From the NCBI GenBank assembly GCA_965246925.1, contig OZ251994.1:2232001-2296000 (forward strand): a stretch of 64,000 nt of DNA, given 5' to 3'. Under the pieces are notes generated by a model. The model was not told the origin of the DNA. It saw nothing but the letters and a program-made list of their open reading frames with translations, and searched no databases. Origin of the DNA: JANPPS01 sp965246925 (GTDB lineage Bacteria > Pseudomonadota > Alphaproteobacteria > Acetobacterales > Acetobacteraceae). A program made the translations under genes and the position numbers. Positions 33,029 through 40,496 of the stretch are shown here, one piece after another (the first letter of the stretch is position 1; each line of letters opens with the position of its first letter).

Positions 33029-33748
33029 TCACCTTAATAGCCAATGTGCCAGCGGTGGGACAAGCAGCGCCGTCGCGATTCCGTTCAGGCCGATCGCCAA
33101 GCCGCCGAACGCTCCCGCCTCTTCGCTCCGTAACAGCACGCGCGCGGTCGCCAGCCCGTGCCCGGCGGTGCCCGCTGCCAGGCCGCGCGCCCGCCAATCG
33201 CTGATACGCAACACGCGCCAGAGCGGCGGGCCCAGAATGATGGCCGCGTTGCCGGTCAGCAACACCATGACCGCCGCAAGCGACGGGTTGCCGCCGATCT
33301 GCTCCGCGATGCCCATAGCGATCGGCGTCGTCACCGATTTCGGGCCGAGCGACAGCGCCACGGACCGGGACGCGCCCATGAACTTGGCGATCAGCATGGC
33401 GCTAACCGCCGCCGTTACCGCGCCGGCCAGGAGCGCAGGAACGATCGCCGCCGCGCTTCGCCGGATCTGCGGCAGCGCGGCGTGCATGGGGACCGCCAGC
33501 GCCACGGTCGCCGGGCCGAGCAAGAACTGGACATACTGCGCGCCCTGAAAGTAGGCGGAGTACGGCGTACCCGTCAGCAACAGCAGGCCCACCAGCATGA
33601 CGACGCAGAGCAGCATGGGGTTGACCAGCGGATTGTCGCCCAGCGCCCGGCTGAGGAGCACCGCCACCTGCCAGGCCAGCAGCGTGGACACCAGGCCCAG
33701 GAGCGGCGTGGCTTCCAGATAGACCCATATCTGCGCGGCCGCCCTCAT
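33029..33748 (-). CDS. lrgB: LrgB-family protein
   Basis: This 239-residue polytopic protein has the family block 'ATVALAVPMHAALPQIRRSA' and 'SLGPKSVTTPIAMGIAEQIGGNPSLAAV', followed by 'NAAIILGPPLWRVL' and 'GTAGHGLATARVLLRSEEAGAF'. LrgB works with LrgA/CidA proteins in control of murein hydrolase activity, programmed lysis, or in some bacteria pyruvate/glycolate-type transport. The start overlaps the upstream CidA/LrgA stop by 4 nt. Confidence 0.92.
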   Translation of the reverse strand: MRAAAQIWVYLEATPLLGLVSTLLAWQVAVLLSRALGDNPLVNPMLLCVVMLVGLLLLTGTPYSAYFQGAQYVQFLLGPATVALAVPMHAALPQIRRSAAAIVPALLAGAVTAAVSAMLIAKFMGASRSVALSLGPKSVTTPIAMGIAEQIGGNPSLAAVMVLLTGNAAIILGPPLWRVLRISDWRARGLAAGTAGHGLATARVLLRSEEAGAFGGLAIGLNGIATALLVPPLAHWLLR

Positions 33749-34077
33749 CGGCTGAGCCGCTGCATCAGAACGCCCGTGACCGCCACGCCCAGCGTCGTCG
33801 AGACGACGATGGCCACGAGGATCGTAAGCCAGTCCTGGGCCAGCGCGTCCAGCTGCGTCATCACCCCCACCCCGGCCGGCACGAAGAGCAGGGTGAGGTG
33901 CCGGAGCAGTCCGTGCGATGTGCTGCGCATCTCCGGACCCGGCCCGCCCCGGGCGATCAACCAGCCGAGCAGGATGAGCAGGCCTACCACCGGCCCCGGC
34001 AACGGCAGCCCGGCCGCGCGGGCCAGGACTTCACCCAGGCATTGACATGTGATGAGCGCGGTGAGCGGAGCCAGCAT
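33745..34077 (-). CDS. lrgA: CidA/LrgA-family holin-like protein
   Basis: 110 residues with four hydrophobic segments. The block 'LPLPGPVVGLLILLGWLIARGG' is the CidA/LrgA signature (family motif LP-x-P-GxxxGxxLL). 'HLTLLFVPAGVGVMTQLDAL' is the second conserved region. It pairs with the coupled lrgB gene. cidA and lrgA cannot be separated by sequence alone. Confidence 0.9.
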   Translation of the reverse strand: MLAPLTALITCQCLGEVLARAAGLPLPGPVVGLLILLGWLIARGGPGPEMRSTSHGLLRHLTLLFVPAGVGVMTQLDALAQDWLTILVAIVVSTTLGVAVTGVLMQRLSR

Positions 34078-34109
34078 GCCGCGTTTGTCTCAGGATCCCG
34101 GTCTGGTGG

Positions 34110-34595
34110 CTAGGGCGGGCGGAGCGGTAGCCGCAGCCTGAACCCCGCGGCCGGGCGGGTGCGGCGGTCTTGATCGCTCTCGGCGGTAGAGCCCGGTGTG
34201 TAGGCATCCCCGCGGTAGGACGGGCGGCGGGAGAACAGGCCCGGCGACAGCTGCGGATCGGCAGTGGCGCGGGGCCCGTTGGGCGCGTTCACGTCGAGGT
34301 CGGGGATCGGCGCGGGGGTGAACACGGGCCCGGTGGGCCGGGCCGGCGCGGTTTTGAAGGAATCGACGGAGAGGCCTGACCCCGCGACGGGCCCGAAGGT
34401 GAGCGGGCCGTTGGCCGGCGCCGGGCGGGCACGGGCAATGGCCCGGCGCCGCGGCAAGCGCGCTGGTTTGACCGAGGGGGTGGCTGGCGTCGGGACTGCC
34501 GGGGGCGGTGGTTCGGGACTTCCGGGCTCTGCTGCGCGAGCCGCGCTAGCCCCGACGATGAGCGCCAGCGCGCAGAGGCTCAGCCACCGGATCAC
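34110..34595 (-). CDS. Exported Pro/Ala/Arg-rich protein of unknown function
   Basis: A 161-residue protein with signal peptide (SLCALALIVGASAARA) and a low-complexity proline/arginine-rich mature part ('PGSPEPPPPAVPTPATP', 'RLPRRRAIARARPAPA'), with no recognised domain. The C-terminus 'GFRLRLPLRPP' has a beta-barrel-like flavour but is too short for one. Its start overlaps the Nudix gene's stop by 4 nt. The family is not recognised. Confidence 0.6.
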   Translation of the reverse strand: MIRWLSLCALALIVGASAARAAEPGSPEPPPPAVPTPATPSVKPARLPRRRAIARARPAPANGPLTFGPVAGSGLSVDSFKTAPARPTGPVFTPAPIPDLDVNAPNGPRATADPQLSPGLFSRRPSYRGDAYTPGSTAESDQDRRTRPAAGFRLRLPLRPP

Positions 34596-35161
34596 AAGCC
34601 CGGTCCTGGCGGCGTCTCGGGTGAGGTGCCGCGCGGGTCACCGGGCGGGTTGGTGGCGGGTGCGCCAAGCGGCCCCTCGCCCGCCTGCCGCCAAGCGTGC
34701 AGCGACCAATGCACCGTCGGAAACGCCAGTTCGGCCCAGGGGATGTCCTCCCAGGCGAACAGCCGGACGTCCAGGCTCTCGATCCCGGCGGCGAAGGCGG
34801 GGCGCCCGTCGAACCGGGCGCGATAGATGATCTGGACTTGGCCGATGCGGGCGATGCTGTAGATGGCCAGCACGCCGTCCAGCAGGATGCTGGCTCCGGC
34901 CTCCTCCAGCGCCTCCCGCGCGGCGCCCTCGGCCACGGTCTCGTTCAGTTCGAGGTAGCCGGCCGGCAGCGTCCAGAAGCCTCGCCGCGGTTCGATCGCC
35001 CGGCGGCACAGCAGCACCCGCCCGCCTTCCGCCACGACGGAGCCGGTGACGATCTTGGGATTGTCATACTGCACATAGCCGCACCGGTCGCAGATCGCCC
35101 GGGCATGCGTATCCCCATCGGGGGTGCGGGTCGTGAACGCGGGCGTGAACTCGGCAACCAT
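34592..35161 (-). CDS. Nudix hydrolase with short zinc-ribbon start
   Basis: This 189-residue protein starts 'MVAEFTPAFTTRTPDGD'. A Cys pair in 'RAICDRCGYVQYDNPKIV' recalls the half-ribbon of NADH pyrophosphatase-type Nudix enzymes. The Nudix box is intact: 'GYLELNETVAEGAAREALEEAGASI' contains GxxxxxExxxxxxxREUxEExGU. It hydrolyses a nucleoside-diphosphate-linked compound; specificity is not readable. ATG 35161 is chosen because the upstream part of the frame is antisense tRNA-Arg sequence. Confidence 0.88.
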   Translation of the reverse strand: MVAEFTPAFTTRTPDGDTHARAICDRCGYVQYDNPKIVTGSVVAEGGRVLLCRRAIEPRRGFWTLPAGYLELNETVAEGAAREALEEAGASILLDGVLAIYSIARIGQVQIIYRARFDGRPAFAAGIESLDVRLFAWEDIPWAELAFPTVHWSLHAWRQAGEGPLGAPATNPPGDPRGTSPETPPGPGL

Positions 35162-35260
35162 GCCGCTAGCGTGCGGCGCGGGAGAGGGCGGGGCAAGAGT
35201 GGCCGAGAAGAGTTGATCGCCCTTCCCGCGGCGCGTGCGGGCGATTAGTGTGCGAGGCGG

Positions 35261-35337
35261 GCGCCCGTAGCTCAGATGGATAGAGCGGCGGCCTTCTAAT
35301 CCGCATGCCGGGGGTTCGAATCCCTCCGGGCGCGCCA
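35261..35337 (+). tRNA. tRNA-Arg (anticodon UCU)
   Basis: 77 nt with encoded CCA. Acceptor stem GCGCCCG/CGGGCGC, D arm GCTC/GAGC, anticodon loop CTTCTAA (anticodon TCT), T loop TTCGAAT with a GGGGG/CCCTC stem containing one G-U pair. The closing anticodon-stem pair is a C-U mismatch (GCGGC versus TCCGC); otherwise the cloverleaf is complete. Confidence 0.97.
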
Positions 35338-35421
35338 CCCTACACCGCTTGTTTATTGTCTCTCTGGGTCCTTTGACCTCAGCGCCGATTCCAGCACATC
35401 CTCGTCAGTCAGGAGCTTTCC

Positions 35422-36186
35422 ATGCACCTCCGAAACCTCGTTCTCGCCCTCCTGCTCACCACGCCGGCCTACGCGGGGGAGGCGTTGGATGGCATTCGCC
35501 AGCGGGGCGCGCTGCTGGTCGGGACGACGGGGGATTATAAGCCGTTCACGTTCCGGCAGGCGGATGGGCAATACACCGGGGCGGATATCGAGATGGCGCG
35601 GCGGCTGGCGGCGCGGATCGGGGTGCGGCTCGAGATCGTGCCGACCGTGTGGGCGGCGCTGCTACCGGATTTCGTGGCGCACCGGTTCGATGTCGCGATG
35701 GGCGGGGTGACCGTGACCCCGGCACGGGCGGCGCAGGGGCTGTTCAGCGCCACGACCTATGTGGACGGCAAGCGGCCCGTCGCGCGGTGCGCGGACAAGG
35801 ATCGCTTCACCTCGATCGACGCCATCGACCAGCCCGGCGTGCGCGTGGTGGTGAACCCCGGCGCCTCCAACGAGGAGTTCGCGCACGCGCATTTCCATCG
35901 CGCGGCGCTCACGGTGCATGCGGACAACAGCACCGTATTCAATGAGATCTTGGCCGGGCGGGAGGATGTCATGGTGACGGACGGGATCGAGGTGGACCAT
36001 CAGGCGCTGCTGCATCCCGAGCTATGCGCCGCCGGCGTCCCGGCTCCGTTCACCCGGCTGGAGAAGGCCTACCTGCTCCCGCGCGACCCGGAGCTGGCGG
36101 CGATCGTGGATACGTGGCTCACGGATGAGCGGGCGAGCGGCGCGTGGCCCGGCCTGCTGGACAGGGCGCAACGCGCCGCCGAATGA
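35422..36186 (+). CDS. pheC: Periplasmic cyclohexadienyl dehydratase-type protein (PheC-like, SBP_bac_3 fold)
   Basis: 254 residues with signal peptide (LVLALLLTTPAYA). The fold is that of a solute-binding protein, but several segments match PheC rather than a transporter: 'GALLVGTTGDYKPFTFRQADG', 'WAALLPDFVAHRFDVAMGGV', 'YVDGKRPVARCADKDRF', 'VVVNPGASNEEFAHA' and 'VMVTDGIEVDHQALLHP', the last carrying the acidic residue expected in the active site. PheC converts prephenate to phenylpyruvate and arogenate to phenylalanine in the periplasm. No ABC permease or ATPase is nearby, which supports an enzyme over a transporter component. Confidence 0.75.
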   Translation: MHLRNLVLALLLTTPAYAGEALDGIRQRGALLVGTTGDYKPFTFRQADGQYTGADIEMARRLAARIGVRLEIVPTVWAALLPDFVAHRFDVAMGGVTVTPARAAQGLFSATTYVDGKRPVARCADKDRFTSIDAIDQPGVRVVVNPGASNEEFAHAHFHRAALTVHADNSTVFNEILAGREDVMVTDGIEVDHQALLHPELCAAGVPAPFTRLEKAYLLPRDPELAAIVDTWLTDERASGAWPGLLDRAQRAAE

Positions 36187-36235
36187 AACCGGGCTTCAAG
36201 TTGACGTCCCTACGCCGCCGCGGCATGGGTTGGGC

Positions 36236-36583
36236 ATGGCCCGCCGCCCACCGACCACGCCCGCGCCACAGCCTGAGCCCCCACCGGCGCGCCCGTCTTT
36301 GGCCGGCGCCTGGACCCTGTTCCGCGAGGGCCGGCATGCTCTGGCAATAGAGGCCTTGCTGCCGCTGCTGGACGGCGACACCGGCGACACCGGCGACACT
36401 GGCGACACAGCCCCGGCGCTGGCCGCCGCATTACTGCGGCATGATCTGCGCCGTCCCGCCGCCGCCGATCCGGTGGGGGTGCCGGTGGCGCATGAGGCGT
36501 TGTCGGACGCGGTGGAGCGGTTGCTCGCGCTCGTGCGGCGGCAGGACGAGCAGATCGCGGCGCTGACCGGTGCCCTCTCATGA
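36236..36583 (+). CDS. Small protein of unknown function
   Basis: 115 residues from ATG 36236. The N-terminus is proline-rich (PPTTPAPQPEPPPARP), followed by a TPR-like segment 'AWTLFREGRHALAIEALLPLL', a (GDT)4 repeat and a C-terminal helix 'ALSDAVERLLALVRRQDEQIAAL' with coiled-coil character. There is no signal peptide. It overlaps the next gene by 4 nt, so it is the first gene of the three-gene glycan operon and may be a scaffold for the enzymes behind it (inference). The longer open frame to 36125 runs back into pheC and is not used. Confidence 0.6.
   Translation: MARRPPTTPAPQPEPPPARPSLAGAWTLFREGRHALAIEALLPLLDGDTGDTGDTGDTAPALAAALLRHDLRRPAAADPVGVPVAHEALSDAVERLLALVRRQDEQIAALTGALS
36374..36409 (+). 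repeat. Four tandem 9-bp units GGCGACAC(C/T/A)
   Basis: The unit GGCGACACC is repeated four times with third-position drift (ACC, ACC, ACT, ACA), encoding (GDT)4. Copy-number change would be in frame. Confidence 0.9.
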
Positions 36584-38796
36584 TCCGCATCGGCTTGGTG
36601 GGCGCCGAGGCCACGCCGCGGGCACGGCAACTGTCGAGGCTACCGGGCGCCACGGCGATGGCCGAGGCGGGCCCGGCGGATGCGCTGATTTGGACCGCGC
36701 CGGCGACGCGGGCGATGCCGTACCCATCCGGCCCGGTCAACGTGGCGGACCTCGCGTTCTGGCCCGGCGGCGTGGCCGGGCCGGTGCGCCGGGCGGCGTG
36801 GCGGCGGGCGCAGGCGGAGGCGTGCCGCGGCGCGGATGCGGCGCTCGCCGGGTCGGAGGCGGAGCGGGGCTTTTGGTCGGCCGAGTTCGCGCGGGCCGGC
36901 ATCGGCACGCCCATCCTGGTGCTGCCGCCGGCGCCGGAGACGCTGGGCGCGCCGTCCAAGCCGGGTATGGTCGTGGCAGTGCTGGAGCAGGCGCCATCGC
37001 ACGCGGTGCTGGAGCAACTGGAGGCGGCTGCCGCGTGGGCCGCGCAGCACGAGGGCCGGCTACAGGTGGTGCTGACCCCCGCCGGCGCCGCTGGCCTGGC
37101 GGCGTCGAAGCGGCTCCGGCATGGCCCGGCCCCTGTGGTCGTGCTCGGCGCCCTTACGGAAGCCGAGCCGGGCATTCTGCTCGATGCCCGGGATGACACG
37201 GTGGAGGAGCGGGTACGGACACCGCCGGCGGTCCACGCGGCGCGGGCGTCCGGATGGCCCGTGGTATCATTCGCGCCGGGGCTGCCGCCTGACATCGCGG
37301 ATGCGCTGGACCGGGCGCTACCGGAGCCGATGGGCTCGCAGCCGGAGGGGGCGTTCATGGCCTGGCTCGCGGAGGCGGTGGCCTGCAAGGAGCTGGCCTA
37401 TACGCTGCTGCCGCCCGGGCCGCCCGGGCAGGTGCTGGTGCTGTCGGACGAGCATGATAACCTGATCGACATCCGTATCCATCGCCCGTTCGGGGCGCTG
37501 CACCGCGCGGGTGGCATCGCCGGGTATGCGGTCCTGCGGGCGGGGAAGATCGTGTTCAGCACGCGGGCGATGGGCCGGGACGATCCGGACCCGGCCTTCG
37601 ACGCAGTGTGGGTGCACCGCTCGGCGAGCCGGCGGTTGCAGCTGTTCTTGCAGCTGCTGGACCGTCCGTTCGGCTATGATATCGACGATAACCTGCTGGC
37701 CGTACCGGAGTATCGGGAGCGGTTTGGGCGGGGTCCGCTTGAGACAGTGCGGGCGCTGATCCGCCAGGCCGCGGTGCTGTCGGCCTCGACCGGGCCGCTC
37801 GTGACCCTGCTGCAGAATGCGAGCGGGGTGCGGCTGGCCGACCGCGCGGTGATCACGCCGAACCTCGCGCTGGAACAGCCGGTGGCGATCCAGGCGGGGC
37901 TGCCGCGGGCGGTGGTTTGGGTGTCGTCCGACACGCCGGCGCTGACGGGCACGCGGGAGGCGGTGGAGCGGGCGGTGCGGGATTTCTGCGCGGCGCACCG
38001 GCTGCGCCTGGTGTGCATGGGGGCGGCGCCGTCACCGCTGCTGCGGGATGCCGGGTTCCCGCTGGAGCACGTGGGGATCCTGCCGCATGGGGCATATCTC
38101 GAGTATCTGCGCTCGCTGTCCCCGGCCATCCTGGTCTGCCCGTTGGAAGCGGCCGCGGCGGCGGGCACGCAGGATTTCATCGATGGCAAGAGCGACGTGA
38201 AGATGCTGGACGCGGCGGCCGCGGGGCTGCTGGGCGTGTATAGCCGGGCCAAGCCCTATACCGGCACCGACCTCGGCCCGCATATCCTGTGCGATAATAC
38301 GTACGAGGGCTGGCTGGATGGGCTGGAGCAGGCCTACCGCTGTTGTGGCCAGCCGGGCCCGGCACCGGTGTTCCCGCCGGGCCGGGTGGTGAACGAGGCC
38401 GGGCTGCTGCCGTTCGCGCACGCCTTGGCCCGGCTCCGGCTGAGCACGCCGCTGTATTGGAGCGAGGTGCGGGCGACGCTGGAGTATGCGGCGCAACTGC
38501 GCGACCGGTTTATCGACGAAGCTGATTTCGACGCCGGGTACTACCTCGAGAGCCATCCGGACGTGCGGAGCGCCGTGCGGGACGGGCACATCGCCTCGGC
38601 CTACGATCACTACCAATCCTCCGGCCATAGCGAGGGGCGGAGTGCCCGCACGCTGAGTGAGGCGCCGGAGCCGGAGGAGCCGTGGTGGGCCGGGATGCTA
38701 CAGGCGATCGACCGGCTGGAGCGGGTGACGGAAGCGCGTGAGCTGGTGATCGAACGCCTGCAGCAGGAGCAGGCGGCCCGGCGCGCGCTGCGGTGA
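36580..38796 (+). CDS. GT4-like glycosyltransferase with C-terminal 'FDxxYYL..PDV' module
   Basis: 738 residues, no signal peptide. The first about 300 residues resemble a degenerate Rossmann domain. Residues about 300-630 contain glycosyltransferase-like blocks: 'WVHRSASRRLQLFLQLLDRP' then 'YDIDDNLLAVP' and 'LPHGAYLEYLRSLSPAILVCPLE' followed by 'SDVKMLDAAAAGLLGVYSRA'. Near the C-terminus, 'DEADFDAGYYLESHPDVRSA' with 'YDHYQSSGHSEGR' is a small module recurring in large surface-glycan and secreted proteins. A terminal coiled coil ends in EQAARRALR. Donor and acceptor are unknown. It overlaps the methyltransferase gene by 4 nt. Confidence 0.7.
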   Translation: MIRIGLVGAEATPRARQLSRLPGATAMAEAGPADALIWTAPATRAMPYPSGPVNVADLAFWPGGVAGPVRRAAWRRAQAEACRGADAALAGSEAERGFWSAEFARAGIGTPILVLPPAPETLGAPSKPGMVVAVLEQAPSHAVLEQLEAAAAWAAQHEGRLQVVLTPAGAAGLAASKRLRHGPAPVVVLGALTEAEPGILLDARDDTVEERVRTPPAVHAARASGWPVVSFAPGLPPDIADALDRALPEPMGSQPEGAFMAWLAEAVACKELAYTLLPPGPPGQVLVLSDEHDNLIDIRIHRPFGALHRAGGIAGYAVLRAGKIVFSTRAMGRDDPDPAFDAVWVHRSASRRLQLFLQLLDRPFGYDIDDNLLAVPEYRERFGRGPLETVRALIRQAAVLSASTGPLVTLLQNASGVRLADRAVITPNLALEQPVAIQAGLPRAVVWVSSDTPALTGTREAVERAVRDFCAAHRLRLVCMGAAPSPLLRDAGFPLEHVGILPHGAYLEYLRSLSPAILVCPLEAAAAAGTQDFIDGKSDVKMLDAAAAGLLGVYSRAKPYTGTDLGPHILCDNTYEGWLDGLEQAYRCCGQPGPAPVFPPGRVVNEAGLLPFAHALARLRLSTPLYWSEVRATLEYAAQLRDRFIDEADFDAGYYLESHPDVRSAVRDGHIASAYDHYQSSGHSEGRSARTLSEAPEPEEPWWAGMLQAIDRLERVTEARELVIERLQQEQAARRALR

Positions 38797-40496
38797 GCGT
38801 GGACTGGATCGCCGCGGAGCGGATCGCGGCCGCGTGCCCGGTCTGCGACGCTGCCGGGCCGCATGCGGTCGTGCTGCGCACCGGGCCGCACACGCTGATC
38901 CGCTGCGGCAGCTGTACGGCGTGCTTCTACCAGGACCGGGTGATGCCGGACTACGCGGCGGACCAGCCGCTGGCGTTGTTCAACCAGGTGTATGTCGAGC
39001 AGAACGCCGGCATTCACTACATGAGCCGCCTGCTGTGGACCTTCGATGATCCGGCCTGTGACAGCGTGCTGGACGTGGGCTGCGGCTTCGGCTTTTCCGT
39101 GGATGTCGCCGCGAAGGTGCTGGGCTGGCGCGCGGTGGGGATCGACCCCTCACAGTACGCGAGCGACGGGCGGCGCGTGCTGGGGGCGGACATTCGCCGG
39201 GCCTATCTGACCGGCGAGACCGATCTGGGTGAGCCCTATCACCTGCTGCTGGCGGTCGAGGTGATCGAACATATTCCGGATTTGTATCCGTTCCTGGCGC
39301 TGCTGCGCCGGTGGATGCAGCCGGGGGGCAAGCTGGTGTTCACTACGCCCAACGCGGACGCGCTGTCCCCCGGTGTCGATCCCGGCATGCTGTTCGCCAT
39401 GCTGTCCGCGGGGGGGCATCTGGTGCTGTTCACCGCGGCGTCGATGGAGCACATGCTGCGCCGGGCCGGGTTCCAGCATGTGCGGTGCGAGGCGCAGGGG
39501 CTGAACCTCGTGGCCTATGCCTCGGACGCACCAATGCTGCTCCGGCCCGATGGCGATGCGGCGCATAACCGCGGTTACGAGGCGTACCTGCGGCAGTTGC
39601 TGGACACGGCCGAGCCGGGGGAGCCGCTATGGAACGGGGCGGCCGGGCGGCTGCTGGCGATCGAGGCGGCGCAGGGGCCGGTCGAGCCGCCGCTGGCGTT
39701 GCTGGCCCGGATCGATGAGGCGTGGCGTGCCCGGTTCGGCATCGACCTGGCCCGGCGCCGCCTGCCGCCACCGCTGCCGGAGACGGCGTTCGGCCAAATG
39801 GGGCCGGGGTTGGTGGAACGTTTGATCGGGATGCAGCCGATCAATTTGGGCGGTGTGCTGTATCGCCGGGCCTTGCTGGAGCAGCGCCTGCCGGGGCGGG
39901 TGGCGGAGGCTGTGCTGGCCTATGCGTCCGCCGCCTATGCCGTGACGCAGCAGACGTGCCGGGCGCTGGAGGAGTACGGGCTGATCGACGGCGACCTCAA
40001 GGCCACGACGTGGCGGGCGCGGATGTTGTGCACGGATATGATGATCGAGCTGGCGCCGGCGATGGAAGGGCCGCTGCTGGCCGCCTTGGCAGCGCCGGCG
40101 CGGGGCGGGCTGGCGGGCCGGATCGACCCACCGCCCGCCATGCTGATTCCCCGCATCGCCCGGTTCTTCGTGCAGGAGGTGCATGCCAACCGGTATGACG
40201 AGGCCGCGCGGTTCGAGCCGATGCTGGCCGCCTGGGATACGGTGCTGGAGGCGCTGGGGGGCCAGCCGCTCGAACTGTATCACACCCTGTTTTGCCTGGG
40301 GGCGCTCCGGCTCAACGCGCTGCATGACCCCGGCAGGGCGCGGGCCGATTTCGAGCGGCTGATGGAGATCGCCGGTGCGGACGACAGCGATTTGGGCCGG
40401 CACTTTGCCCAGGTCGGGCGGGACCATGTCGCGATCGCGGCGGCGCACCTGCCGCCGGCGCCGAGACCGAAGCGGCCCCGGGGCACTAGGTCATAA
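38793..40496 (+). CDS. Class I SAM-dependent methyltransferase, large, with N-terminal zinc-ribbon
   Basis: 567 residues with GTG start overlapping the previous stop (GTGA). The N-terminal CPVC/CGSC pairs ('ACPVCDAAGPH', 'IRCGSCTACFYQDR') form a zinc ribbon as in sugar C-methyltransferases and related enzymes. The Rossmann core follows: 'VLDVGCGFGFSVDVAA' (motif I), 'GIDPSQYA', 'LLAVEVIEHIPDL' and 'MQPGGKLVFTTPN'. About 300 further residues are mainly helical, without recognised motifs. With its neighbours it probably modifies a surface glycan (inference). Its last codons overlap the priA stop. Confidence 0.85.
   Translation: MSVDWIAAERIAAACPVCDAAGPHAVVLRTGPHTLIRCGSCTACFYQDRVMPDYAADQPLALFNQVYVEQNAGIHYMSRLLWTFDDPACDSVLDVGCGFGFSVDVAAKVLGWRAVGIDPSQYASDGRRVLGADIRRAYLTGETDLGEPYHLLLAVEVIEHIPDLYPFLALLRRWMQPGGKLVFTTPNADALSPGVDPGMLFAMLSAGGHLVLFTAASMEHMLRRAGFQHVRCEAQGLNLVAYASDAPMLLRPDGDAAHNRGYEAYLRQLLDTAEPGEPLWNGAAGRLLAIEAAQGPVEPPLALLARIDEAWRARFGIDLARRRLPPPLPETAFGQMGPGLVERLIGMQPINLGGVLYRRALLEQRLPGRVAEAVLAYASAAYAVTQQTCRALEEYGLIDGDLKATTWRARMLCTDMMIELAPAMEGPLLAALAAPARGGLAGRIDPPPAMLIPRIARFFVQEVHANRYDEAARFEPMLAAWDTVLEALGGQPLELYHTLFCLGALRLNALHDPGRARADFERLMEIAGADDSDLGRHFAQVGRDHVAIAAAHLPPAPRPKRPRGTRS

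Noticed and set aside
35162..35338. N-terminal extension of the Nudix gene reading MARPEGFEPPACGLEG...
   Set aside because: This is the well-known antisense translation of the 3' half of tRNA-Arg; the tRNA at 35261-35337 explains it.
36374..36409. Tandem repeats as a phase-variation switch
   Set aside because: The 9-bp unit keeps the reading frame, so slippage would not turn the gene off.
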